DNA of 64,000 nucleotides. Origin: Hippasteria phrygiana. Taxonomy: Eukaryota; Echinodermata; Asteroidea; Valvatida; Goniasteridae. Each line of letters opens with the position of its first letter. Position 1 is the first letter of the stretch. The position numbers and the translations under genes are program-made. Positions 34,612 to 46,022 of this stretch are shown in pieces. The DNA lies in assembly GCA_037893225.1 (NCBI GenBank), contig JAZGUH010000449.1, positions 434,001 through 498,000 of the forward strand, read 5' to 3'. Under the pieces are notes generated by a model. The model ran no database searches and was not told the origin of the DNA. It saw only the letters and a program-made list of their open reading frames with translations.

Positions 34612-37054
34612 TGTAATGGGGGGTAGGGGATCGGAGATCCTCAGATTGTTGGTGAGCTGAAAGGAGAAAGACGAGGAGGCAGTGGTTGGAATCAATGTTG
34701 ATACAGCACTTTAAATACATATAAAACAACAAAATCTCGGTCAACAAATCCCAATCAACACAAATCAAATTAACTTCCTGCAAATAATCCTAAAAAATGA
34801 AAACCTAAATCTTTGAAACATAAAGACAATAAGAGGTATGAATTTATATTAATTCATATCACAACTACTAAACAAAGTATAAGTGTAAGGATAAAACAAA
34901 ACAAAAGCACGAAAAAACCTCAAGATATCCATAAACTACAGCCAGGATTTGGCAAGTCTAATTTAAGATGGAGCCTCTTCTACAGTACAATGATAAAAAA
35001 AACACTTCTGGACTATGGGCTATTTCTGGCCCTAACTCAGTCCACAAGTCCAAAGGAAGACTTTAAAAGAAAACATAAGATCTCTACTATAAACACTGGA
35101 AAAGTGACTTAAACTTCCCCAATAAACAATCTAGCCTGGCACTTGCCTCTAGTTCAAACAAACAAAAGGGAAGTAGCTAATTACCCACAGTCAGAGACAT
35201 ACATCCCAAGCTAGCCTGGCTACTAGCTACCCCAAGCCCCAAGGCTACACGTTAATTGGTCTGGTATGTCCACCCAGGGACTGGGCCATGTGCTCTACAT
35301 GTACCTACTAGTGGCCTTAAACCATGCTTAAACTCAAGAAAAGAAAATCAGAATGAATAGCAAAATACTCAAACTAAAAGAATAACTATTATACAAAAAC
35401 CACCAGGAAAGTAATCTATACATTATAACCTTTCCGAAACTAGAGTTATCTTAGCAAAATAACATATGGTTCCCAAGAAAAATCAAGAAATAAATCCCCA
35501 CTCCAGACCAGAATATGGTCGATTTTGGCCCAGAGTGACCATAGTATTACACATATTGGACCGCGTTCCCACTCGAATTGGGAAAAGGTGGATCAAGATC
35601 CGGCATTTTGGTGTGACCGTTGTCTAACCGCAACGAAACCGCAAGTCGCGTTCCCACTTATGCTTGATCCACCTTTTCGAACGGAAGTGTCGAGTCCAAA
35701 AGGTCACCGAGTTCGGTATTACGCATGCGCTTGCTTGCTGAGCGCGCGCTGTGTGGCTGCGTTGCATGCTGGGACGGGTCAAATACATACATGTGCGATG
35801 TTTTGATGTTCGAAGTTTCAACATGGAGGAAGAAATCCAAATGCTTCTCGGTCTGATTTTGCCCATGGATGCGGAGAGCAGTCCAAACTTAATCGTATTA
35901 TTATAAGTAATGGCTCGAATCGGATCGTAAAACGTATTTTCTTCAAACTTTGCTACGGTTGTTGTTCTATGACACGCTGCAGGCTATACATTAACACAGA
36001 ATTATTTGTGGATGGAAAAATAAGTAAAATTACACGAATGAAAAAGGTTTAGAAGCGGACGACTTTCCAGTACGGAACGAAAGGAATACACATGTACGCT
36101 GAATGGATGCATGCACGCTTGCATCGCGCACGCGTGGTGACACATTTTGTATACAGCCCGTAGTTCAGTAGTTGTTTATTGTGCATGTCGTGCACGTGGG
36201 AAATTTTCACATGAGCTACACGCCTAAACGTATTTCTTCATTCATCAGACCGCAAACTTTTCGCGCCACTCGTGCACCAGCCGGATGTTGACAGGTCAAA
36301 TTGCCGGATCAGATCCACCTTTTGCGTTCCCACTTGATCGTGATCCACCAATTGCAGGATCTGATCCACCATTTGGGGGATCTGTATCCTGGTCTTTAGG
36401 TGGATCAAGAAAGGTGGATCAGATCCTGATCCACCTTATAACGGTTAGCGTTCCCACTATTAACACAATTGCAGGATCTGATCCACCAATTGGGGGATCT
36501 GATCCGGCAATTTGGCAAAAGGTGGATCAGATCCCCCAATTGGTGGATCTAGTGGGAACGGGGTCTTGGAAAAGTTGAACAATGCTGTGAAACAGCTGAC
36601 AATAAAATAGTAAAAAAACTAACTTTCTCCAAACCCAAAAGAAACAAACTTTAAAACAAGTGAACTAAATAGTCTAATTTATCATCAGAGTACTTCAATC
36701 TGCAAATTATGCCAGAAATAAAGGAACATTTCTTACCTGAAAGGAGAAAGACGAGGAGGCAGTGGTTGGAATCAATGTTGATACAGCACTGAGGCATGCA
36801 CAACACCAGCCCCAACCACTGCAACCTCATGGTCCAGTGGTCACTCCACTTTCAGGTAGGGGTCCAAGAAATACATGTTTACATACAACTCTGGAGAAAA
36901 CCGGCTTGTACCACTGTTTCTTATAAGACCAAAAATATGAACATTTGGGGGGAAAGAGGAAAAGGGAAATGGGAGGGGAATTGGGGGAAAAGGAACCATA
37001 TGACCCAATTAAGGGGCCAGAAATTATAGGGCCCAATTAAGGGGCCCTATTACA
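34612..37054 (-). repeat. 5' LTR of the gypsy element, with a DNA-element insertion
   Basis: Same termini as the left LTR, but 2443 bp long. A 1007-bp element (35559-36565) accounts for most of the excess. About 230 bp between about 35330 and 35550 have no counterpart in the left LTR, either a deletion there or a gain here. Confidence 0.92.
35559..36565. mobile_element. 1007-bp non-autonomous DNA element in the 5' LTR
   Basis: The ends are GACCGCGTTCCCACT and the complement of GACCCCGTTCCCACT (14/15). TTG flanks both sides (35556-35558 and 36566-36568), and the left LTR shows the uninterrupted TTGGAAAAG site, which proves insertion. Subterminal parts repeat GGATCAGATCC-like palindromic words about ten times (36300-36550), and GTGGATCA words near 35588. 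The 3-bp duplication would fit a PIF/Harbinger-like or CACTA-like family; undecided. Confidence 0.88.
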
Positions 37055-37058
37055 TATG

Positions 37059-37680
37059 TATTGTAACGAAATGGCTTATATGAGTTGAGTTTCTTAAACA
37101 ATTGAGTTGATGATTACATCATTCTTACATGTATTTTAGTATATAGTTTGCTGATTAACCTGTTGGTCAGTGTTCAGGCCTTAATAAAATAATTTGCGTA
37201 AATAACATTTCTAAAGCACAATTAGACAGTAGCGCGCGACTGGTACAAGTTTATGTTTTGCCTGGTGCGCGCCCAGGCCATGTGAGCATCATATTAAACC
37301 ACCTCGTACATGAAAGTGTAATGTGCGACATCCGACTCATTTTTGCAGAGTGGGTCACAAATTACGCATGAATGCACATGCCTACAGTTCAGTGGATAAT
37401 CTTATAAATGTTTCTACTGCATTCGTCTTACCCGTAGAGCTCACTACATCAGATTTATTTCTATAGTACATTGTACTTTGTGGCCCGCCCGCCATTGAAC
37501 TTCCTCTTTTCTCTTAGCGTGCTCCACAGAGGAGACTTGTTTTTTATGAGCTCCGAAATTCGCTCATATTTTACGATACATGTATATCTACAGTACCATC
37601 TTTCCCCAGCCTTTCCTATTCAGAAAAGAGTAAAAAAACCAAAAAAACCTTGAATTGAATTTAGTCGGTTTTCGGTACTT
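37059..37680 (+). other. Tubulin intron, nothing recognised
   Basis: Unique-looking AT-rich sequence to the right of the gypsy element. No splice-bounded coding segment resembling tubulin was found. Confidence 0.45.
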
Positions 37681-37689
37681 ACGGCTGTA

Positions 37690-37935
37690 GCTGAGTGAGG
37701 CTTCGCACAAGCTGCAAGCTGCTCGCTCCCCGCTCCCCCCCCCCCCCCCCCCCCCCCGCCCCTTGTAAATTCACAGCCAATTGGCATGAGGCTTCACACA
37801 GGCTGCAAGTATAGCTCACTCCTTACACAATTATACGACCGTAACGTGAGGTTTCGCACAGGTTGAAAGTAACTCACGCTGTACTGAATGAGTGGTGCTT
37901 CGCACAGGCTGCAAGTCACTCAACTCGCTATCCCA
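37690..37935. repeat. GAGGCTTCGCACAGGCTGCAAG repeat family, locus 1, with C23 tract
   Basis: Four diverged copies of a roughly 70-80-bp unit are recognised by GTGAGGCTTCGCACAGGCTG and a following CTCAC (about 37697, 37789, 37847, 37894). A run of about 23 C interrupts them (37735-37757). The same family reappears at 47095-47350. Confidence 0.75.
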
Positions 37936-38835
37936 TTCGTTCCCTGCATGGCCGCATTGTCATTGTAAGCCCTGATGTCTTTTGAGTTGTATTACTTTTC
38001 AGTAGACTTGTAGAGACTTGACCCTAACCCTGCCAGACGTAGCACAGTGCATCTGTGGTGACAGCTTCACTTTACTGCACTCTGCACACAAGTCAATGTG
38101 ACAAAGTATGCAATCTGATGCGTCTGGCAGGGTTTCTAGCCAAAATACCCTGGAGGGTTAGGGTTAAGAGGCGTGGGAGAAACACGTGCAAGGATTGGTT
38201 GATGGATGGGTGGTTCGAGTGTGCCGCAGCAAAAATGGTCAAGACACAGAACGGTGAGATCTGATAGCAGTCAGCAGTGGGATTGCGAAATCGTCAAAAA
38301 CCTGCGGTAAAAAATGCTGTGATTTCGGTTGTTTTAGGCCAGAGGAAGCCTTGCATACCATGGCTCGTTTGTTGAGGTCTCCCGAAGCGAGACTTTGATG
38401 GCTAACCCCAAACACCAAGGCAGCGTAATTCCATCTCCGAACGTCTTCGAATAAGACCACCCGTCGATCACAGACGACGTTTGCCCGGCAGCCCGAGTCC
38501 AGCTCAAGGTCTGCCCAAGAACAAGCCTTGCGGAGCTACGTCACGATTGAGAGACTGTTAAGTCGCATTGTGTGGTGGGCCCATCACTTTGTATATTTCC
38601 ACAGTAAAGTGTACAGAGTGACCTAAAATAGGAATTCTTTGGAGAAAAAATAAAAGGTCAAATATGATTTGGGTATACATCCATCTTCTCAGAAGTGTTG
38701 GTGAAAAGATAAGTTTCTCTTGTACAACAAAAATATACAGGGTTGAATGTAGTACTAGTAAGGGTATTACTTACGTAACGGGGACGGACATGAGTGTACC
38801 ACACGGAGACTACCAAGAAGTATTCCAAATTTTGT
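37936..38835 (+). other. Tubulin intron with one inverted repeat
   Basis: AACCCTGCCAGACG (38026-38039) is exactly complemented at 38121-38134. Otherwise no gene or family is recognised. The stretch 38360-38590 is higher in GC than its surroundings. Confidence 0.45.
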
Positions 38836-38839
38836 GGGT

Positions 38840-38925
38840 GTAACGATACCACTTTGTCACGATACGATACGTATCGCGATACTTGGGTCGCGATACGATA
38901 TGTATCACGATACGTATCGTAAAAA
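38840..38925. repeat. CGATACGTATCG self-complementary repeat
   Basis: GATACGTATCGCGATAC-type words recur about every 20 bp in both orientations. A related ATCGCGAT-rich tract is at 45600-45685. These resemble the subterminal parts of some hAT elements (TAACGAT ends), but no pair of termini could be matched. Confidence 0.6.
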
Positions 38926-38961
38926 CGAAACAAAACCCAGTAAGAAAAAAAAAACACAATT

Positions 38962-39910
38962 TAGTTGGTATAAGCTCATGTGTGATGAGGACAAGAAGCT
39001 TCAGTCTGCAAGGTGGTGATTTATATCCCCCACCCCCCACCCCCCACCCCCACCCACACCCACCCTCCCCCCACCCCCCACCCCCACCCCCCCTCCCCCC
39101 ACCCCCCCTTAGTTGGTATAAGCTCATATGTGATGAGGACAAGAAGCTTCAGTCTGCAAGGTGGTGATTTATATCCCCCACACCCCCCCACCCCCCACCC
39201 CCACCCACCCTCCCCCACCCACCCCCCCCACCCCCCTTAGTTGGTATAAGCTCATATGTGATGAGGACAAGAAGCTTCAGTCTGCAAGGTGGTGATTTAT
39301 ATCCCCCATATCCCCCCACCCCCCACCCCCACCCACCCTCCCCCACCCACCCCCCCCCACCCCCCCACCCCCCTTAGTTGGTATAAGCTCATATGTGATG
39401 AGGACAAGAAGCTTCAGTCTGCAAGGTGGTGATTTATATCCCCCAACCCCGCACCCCCACCCACCCTCCCCCCACCCTCCCCCCCATAGTTGGTATAAGC
39501 TCATGTGATGAGGACAAGAAGCTTCAGTCTGCAAGGTGGTGATTTATATCCCCCATACCCCCCTCCCCCACCCCCCACCCCCACCCACCCTCCCCCACCC
39601 ACCCCCCCCCCCCCCCACCCCCCTTAGTTGGTATAAGCTCATATGTGATGAGGACAAGAAGCTTCAGTCTGCAAGGTGGTGATTTATATCCCCCCCACCC
39701 CCACCCACCCCCACCCACCCTCCCCCCACCCCCACCCACCCCCACCCACCCTCCCCCCACCCCCCCCTTAGTTGGTATAAGCTCATATGTGATGAGGACA
39801 AGAAGCTTCAGTCTGCAAGGTGGTGATTTATATCCCCCTCATCCCCCTCCCTCCCCCTCCCTCCCCCTCCCTCCCCTCCCTCCCCCACCCCCCTCCCCCC
39901 TCCCTCCCCT
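38962..39910 (+). repeat. Compound minisatellite: 70-bp conserved block alternating with CCCCACCC tracts
   Basis: A block from TTAGTTGGTATAAGCTC to GGTGGTGATTTATATCCCC occurs seven times (about 38961, 39109, 39237, 39374, 39487, 39624, 39768), separated by 40-75 bp of almost pure CCCCACCC/CCCTCCC. The conserved blocks differ by few bases (for example CATGTGTG versus CATATGTG), while the C-rich linkers vary in length, giving 113-148 bp spacing. The minus strand of the linkers is dense in G runs. Confidence 0.95.
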
Positions 39911-39951
39911 CAATAATAAATACCAATTCCGAGAATCTGACATGTACTTAA

Positions 39952-41955
39952 AGGGGCTGTGTCATCACGATCATAGCAGGCTTGCGGCTGTACACTGAAT
40001 CCCAAACTGATGAACGCAGATGAACACAGTAACTGCAAATAATATACCCCACGACCGCGCGCTGACCTACAGGGCTTGCGCGCGCTGACCCACAGGGCGC
40101 GCGCGCCAGATCAGATTACAATTGCAATGACTGCTGCATGCATGATCCTGTAGTTATGATACATACTGCATGTACAAGCATTGTATGTGTTTGTGCCACC
40201 AAAAATATACGATAGGCCTACAGTCGAACATAGTCCGTGACACCCCACCCGCCAAACGCCAAAATGTACATGTACCATGACAGAACCAAACGAAAATAAG
40301 TAAATAAGTAAATATGTATTTATAACATGTATAATTGTAAAATAAATAATGCACCAGCCCCTTCCTATACAAAAATAAAGTTGTAGGCCTATGTATCGAA
40401 ATAAATTTCGACTAAAATCGGCTGTGCATGCAATGATGAGCAAATCAAAGTAAAACAGTTATACTGATGGTGATATAGAGTCCACGACCTTGTGTTACAT
40501 TTGACGGCAGGACTTTATGGAAAGTTGCATCATAAGAGTTATTTCAACACTATCAAATAATAAACACATTTTTCAACACTATCAAATAATAAACACAATA
40601 ATAACAGTTATTACCAATAAATAATATACGCCAATGAAATAAGATTTCACCAGTGGCGAGTAAATCCGTGTCGAAAAGTGGGGATGATTATTGAATTTAT
40701 ACTGCATCTTGAACTTTTTCTAAACGGGGGATACCCCCGCCCCAAACACTGCTTCAAATTTGTGTACAATTTCCCCTTTTTAAATTTACGAAGAAAAAAA
40801 AGAGAAAAAAAGTCGGCGGGCCCCTGAACTCCTTCCCCGTGTTTACGCCACTGGCGCACAGATCCCCACATCACTATGATAAAGATGACTACCGAAGAAA
40901 CAAAGAAATAAACACCCTGACAAATATTCAAACAACCCTAATTTTCACCTGTTTTGCACGAATTATTTGCTTATTACTTTTGATGACATGAACAATTCAC
41001 ATACCGAGTACATGGATCGGATGTACATGTACTGTACATGTAATGTATGTACTGTACATGTTGACTTGATGTGCGGAAATATTGTTTCACACAGCAAGTT
41101 GTTGACAAGTGCCATTGGAATAGCGACCAAGTGAAGTTGTTTCAGCTCCATCTATCAACTGTTTAAAAAAAAATGTACTTCTAAGTTCTAGATTTAAATT
41201 TTTGTTTTCGCTGCTAAAGAACTGTCTGCAGCCACTACCCCTCTTTTAGTAGCATGATAATTTTGTTATTGAAGTGACGGGTCAAAATAAGCCTGAAGCT
41301 TTTTATCGACCTAAGTTTACAAGCAAGATACGAACAAGATGCATCCAAATGAATGTACACATAATACATTGACCCTTTTACGGATACCCCGCCTGTGGGA
41401 TTTTGTGTACAAAATTTAGCGCGAACTGTCCCACAGCGACAAGACACGTTGCAGTTTTGCTGTGCGCATTTACATGGACAAGTGTGCCGAGTCGTCCTCT
41501 CTGGCAAGAGTTTCGGCATGTACATGTCATAGGTTCTCCAGCGTAAGGTTCTACTTCTATATCGCCAACCTCCAATTCTATGCAACTTTCAGACAAATAT
41601 TCCTGGCACTTGTGTGTACATGTGAATGAAATTTTATGAAAAAAACAGATGAAATTTTATGAAAAAAACAGATGAAATTTGAACGTTTCTTTAAATAATC
41701 TTACTCTTAGAGAACTGAGTGCCACGATGTGTGCTACTTGTTTATAAGTATACGTGTACACGTATGTGTATTTCAGTACGCAGACGCTGGACATGCGTGC
41801 GTGTTCCAGGGGGTGTAGTTTCCAAAAGCCAATTCTCAGAAAAGCCATAACAAACGGATGGAGGTTAAAAATAGCACATAACCGAAATGAAGCGCAAGGG
41901 GGCGCACTCCAATATTTGATTCGTTAACGCGAGATGGCGCGACGACACAGCCCCT
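39952..41955. mobile_element. 2.0-kb element with TTAA duplications
   Basis: AGGGGCTGTGTCATC at the left and the complement of AGGGGCTGTGTCGTC at the right are TIRs, flanked by TTAA on both sides (39948-39951, 41956-41959). TTAA targets are typical of piggyBac and Kolobok-type elements. No transposase ORF is visible, so it is non-autonomous. Inside are a GCGCGCTGACC-CACAGGG direct repeat (40057-40108), a nested short element (40651-40854) and a 23-bp tandem pair at about 41627-41672. Confidence 0.8.
40651..40854. mobile_element. 204-bp MITE nested in the TTAA element
   Basis: The ends CAGTGGCG and CGCCACTG, with GTAAA...CGTG / CACGGG...GTTTAC just inside, make an imperfect TIR of about 20 bp. 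A GGGGG/CCCCC-rich inner hairpin lies at 40726-40742. No clear target duplication. CAGTGGCG-type ends occur in hAT-like MITEs, so that is a guess. Confidence 0.55.
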
Positions 41956-41959
41956 TTAA

Positions 41960-42538
41960 GCACAAGTCGCTTGTACTTGTAGAAAGACGTCAGTAACGAT
42001 GCAACATGTGTACGGGCAACGCGCATTATTTTGCCAAATTCTCAATCCCTTCGTGGTCGTTCACTGCATTGCGCGTGTCAATCATCCAGTAACCACGCCC
42101 TTAAACTCCATATTAGATCTTAACATCAATGATGTCATTCATTGTGCAGTAAATGACACGCCTAGCTACAGTTTTTATTGGCTGAATAATGAATACGTTG
42201 AATAATGCATGTGCGGAAAGAAAAGGCGAGTTAGGGGGGTCAATATCGACGCCATCTTACCTGACTTCAATAAAAGTGTCTGCTATGATATTCTTATTGA
42301 AAACGCAATTATCGAGAGTCGGCAAACAGACAAAGCAATCCCACTGGTATACGAGTATCAAATAAACGAGGAGCGCGGTGCTGATACCAGCGACGTACTG
42401 CCCATGGAAGTGCGGTTGCTACATGTATGTGGACAGCGCCCTCATTCGATGGCGCACGGAGCCCATTGAACGATTAGATTCCGTGAAAAAAGTCTGATCG
42501 GCTGGGCCGGGCGGGGCGCCGCGCCGTCACTATTATTA
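41960..42538 (+). other. Tubulin intron, nothing recognised
   Basis: The sequence lies between two DNA elements. An open frame from 42209 to 42469 has no recognisable domain and no splice-bounded support. A GC-rich patch (GGCCGGGCGGGGCGCCGCGCC) lies just before 42530. Confidence 0.4.
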
Positions 42539-45417
42539 GGGACCATTAGATTTGATACGCGTACGGGATTAGTCTTGGTTCCAAGACCTTCGTGTTCCTT
42601 TTTTCTCAGTTAAGCGATTCGGATTGTATTTGATTCTAAAATGTTCTATATATTACGCGCTCTGACAAGAATCGATTCTACTGTTCTTTGCTCGGTTCTT
42701 CACTTCCACGAAGGTCTTGGATATTTCTGTCCGCGGGTCTTAACTTTTTCTTTACTTTTTTGACATTCTCCCCCGACTTTCTGGGGGAGCCAATCAGCGA
42801 TTGAGTTTGACCTTGACAAATGAATTATTCATAACTTGGCGAGCATGCACGATTAAATAGGACGCGGTGGTGCGGTCATCACCCTCTGGGTGCGGTTTTT
42901 TGTGTATGTGTGTTGTGTTGTCTGGAAATTTGAAGTTCACCGCGCCCGGGCCCGACGCGTCGACCGTTGTATTGTTTTGAATGAAGGGTTGCGCGATACG
43001 CGATCTGCGTGACCGAGTCTGTCATGTCTGTGGGAAATATAATTTAAGTTGACGTGTAGTATAGGCACGACGTACGTGTCGTTAAAATCCGCGAAGTATC
43101 TCCATTCCTCCATGCTGTATTGCAGCTGATTTCTGTAGTGCAGCTGAAGTTTATTTAGACATTAAATAAAGTGTAGGCCTATACGAAATATTTGTGCGGA
43201 TGATGAGTGAACATGTAAGGTATATTTTAATACTTCAGAATGTAAATTTAGAACTATAACCTTCGATGACAGCCAGTGTGTTTACGTGCTTACTATTCCA
43301 CATGTAATAGAAAAAATACATGCAGTAGTCGGTGTACATATATTGGTTAAGAGAACTACATCACAATTGATTTCATAGTCATAATTGATCATTTTCAAAA
43401 AAAAAATTAAAATTTTAAACTACAATTTTTATACAAAGGAAAACATATCAGAAAGGATTAACAAATGGTGATACATAATAGCCCAACTTTTATAGTTAAA
43501 TATAATCCCCAAAACATTGTCGACAAGAAGAAGTGTTGATAAAGTGAAGGCAAAAACATAGATTTCGGGGTTGTGGGGATGGGGAATATATCTCCACCCA
43601 CACACACTTTATGACAAGATCACCCCTAGACAATAAAACCAGACAGAAGAAAACAATTGAAATAGACCAGGAGGTATTATAAATTTCACATGGAAATTAC
43701 AGTAGAATTGTCGGAAAGAGGGTTAAATTTGGGTTTGTGTATGGACCATAATTAATACATGTGTAATAAACAGCGTAGTGTCCATTCCCCCCCCCCCCCC
43801 CCCCCCCTTCGAAATTTTCAGTTGGTTGGTTTTGGAAATTTCATGATAACCCCCCCCCACCCTTTTCCCGGTCTCCACACATGTCATAGTCAAATCATGA
43901 AGGCGCGCTTGATTGAAGGTAAAAATTTATGAGAAGGTATTACCCGATGACATGTACATTATATATTGTGCATGTACACTGTACGAGCTAGAACACTGGT
44001 GTATATGAGGTGATCAACTTAAAAAGACTTCAGAATGGAGGACGTCCCAGCCAGTTTGTAAAGTAAATGTATTATACATTTTTTTAAATGCCACATGTAC
44101 ATGTACATGTAATGTCGATTATTTTACACTGAGTAGTAAATGACCGGTACATCTGCCAATTTAATTTTGCAGGATGGAAATTGAAAATACATGAAAAAAG
44201 AGATGTAACAAATGGTGTGTTTCATATTTCTGATGAACTCTGCGGCAGCTCTAACCTTCAATGGTAAAGTATATGTTAACATAAATGTAACTTTACAATA
44301 ATGGTTTAAATCTTTACAGAAATACATTTTATCCAGTGAAAAAATATGTTTACCTCAAGAATTAGAATAATTGAGTGAAGTTAACCATCTACTTTGATTT
44401 TAAATCTACTGCATTTAAGTGGTTTGCTGGGCTTGCTATTTCAGACTTCTCTTCTTCATGTTCTTTAATATTAGTATACATGGATTACTATACACATGTA
44501 GGAATGTAATGTATTTAGTGGAGGAATTTTATATTGGGAGAAATATAAATAATTAAGACAATGATGAATTTAAGCTCCATCTTGAAGACAAAGTGAGTAA
44601 AAACGTTTTTCAGTCAAAAGTTGACCAAAGACGTCGTCCTTTAAATATATTGTGCATGCAATATCTCATTCTGGGACGTAGCAAGAAAGATCAGAAACTC
44701 CAAGTTATTCAAACTTGAAGTTCAAGTACCTATACATACGTACACTATACATGTACATGTATCCACAGTGTTCATATGTGGATATATGTACATTGTACCA
44801 TGGAGGAAGAAAACACAACCTCCATGATTGTACACATGTACATGTACATTGTATGTACAAGTGGCTTTTGTACACAGTAGTACAGTACATCCACGTTTTT
44901 TTCAAACGGTATTATATTACACGTCCCGTCGACCGCAGGCGCATTTTCCATAATTGGGGCAATCGGTCAAACTTAACCATGGAGGTCAGACCAGTCACGT
45001 GATATGAATAATGCATGTTTAGCCACGATTTCCATAGTCGGGTCCCGCCCTCAAAAGTAGAAATACATGTATCCAAGACGTTACTGTAACTCCGTGATTG
45101 ATCGCGCGCTCGCCCGCCGGTGACAGCCTGTAAATTGCGCCCTCTGTTGATGACAAGTATCAGACAGTAACGTCTTGGAACCAAGACTAGTACGGGATAC
45201 GTATGCGGCTCGGAAAATATCGCCTATTAAATCACCATTTTGCATTGTTATTTCATCTGGTACACTATCGGAAATTTACTACTCATATCAAAATGTTGAA
45301 ATGCATAATGTAAGACTGATGAAATTGTAACTCAATATGGGGGTTTAAAAGGAGACTTTTTTCTAGCTGCATACGCATCCCGCACACGTACATACATCTA
45401 TCAAATCTAATGGTCCC
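42539..45417. mobile_element. 2.9-kb DNA element with TATTA duplications
   Basis: GGGACCATTAGATTTGATA at the left is exactly complemented at the right end. TATTA flanks both sides (42534-42538, 45418-45422). A subterminal GTCTTGGTTCCAAGAC palindrome (about 42571) has a matching AGTCTTGG/CCAAGACT region on the right (about 45172-45190), so terminal symmetry extends inward. No transposase ORF was found. A C21 tract lies at 43787-43807. Confidence 0.85.
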
Positions 45418-45599
45418 TATTACACGCAAGGTACGTGCGGCGAGTTAGTGCCAATGACATTTGTTTTTTACCTGTCCAACACTCTAAACTTTTTTTTTGC
45501 AAGAACGACATGAAAAAATGGACAGCTATGCCTATTTATTTCACATTAATAATAATATTAATATTAATTTTTTTCTTCAACTTAACGTTACAAGCTGCA

Positions 45600-45690
45600 G
45601 GTATCGCGATGCACATTTTTGTATCGCGATGCCGTATCGTGGCATTTCAGAATCGCGATTATCGATGCATCGGTGAATCGTTACGTTATG
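45600..45690. repeat. ATCGCGAT-rich tract
   Basis: TATCGCGATGC, ATCGCGATTATCGATGCATCG and AATCGTTACG follow each other. It resembles, in inverted orientation, the GATACG tract at 38840-38925 and may be the decayed end of a hAT-like element. Confidence 0.45.
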
Positions 45691-45777
45691 TAAGTATCCA
45701 ATTGTAGTTTACTCTAGATTAAAAAAAACAATTCATTTAGTGGAAAAATATGGAAAAAGTATCCCGGACCACTCACG

Positions 45778-46022
45778 TTACCCACGTAACATTGTGACGG
45801 AAAGATTACCCACGTAACATTTTGGCGTTAGGTCTCATTTTTTCCTTCTGGCTTTTAGGTATTCTTACATGAAAATCATTTATTTCATTACCCACATCAA
45901 AAATGGTATTCAAAGGCTAAAAACAGCAGTGACATTTGCACAGAGAAAGAAATCTTGAAATTATGGGGTCTGGGTATGAATTACCCACGTAACATTTTGA
46001 CAGACACTGTTACGTGGGTAAG
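45778..46022. repeat. Four TTACCCACGTAACA boxes, one inverted
   Basis: The 14-bp word lies at 45778-45791, 45806-45819 and 45981-45994 in direct orientation and at 46009-46022 inverted. The last two form a perfect hairpin with a 14-bp loop. Confidence 0.85.

Larger units (their letters stand above)
28380..37054 (-). mobile_element. Complete Ty3/gypsy LTR retrotransposon, antisense in the tubulin intron
   Basis: The element is bounded by TGTAAT...ATTACA termini and a 4-bp duplication TATG (28376-28379 and 37055-37058). Coding is on the minus strand: gag, then protease, reverse transcriptase, RNase H and integrase. The order with integrase last, and no chromodomain in sight, indicates Ty3/gypsy outside the chromovirus branch. 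The 5' LTR is on the right and the 3' LTR on the left. The LTRs look similar across the compared parts, but the right one holds an inserted DNA element and about 230 bp absent from the left. No env-like ORF is present. Confidence 0.95.

Noticed and set aside
39013..39998. Proline-rich and glycine-rich ORFs
   Set aside because: They are translations of the CCCCACCC minisatellite linkers; frames are opened by composition alone.
38840..45690. Pair of hAT termini framing 38840-45690
   Set aside because: The two tracts share GATACG/ATCGCGAT words but lack matching terminal sequences and an 8-bp duplication; other complete elements lie between them.
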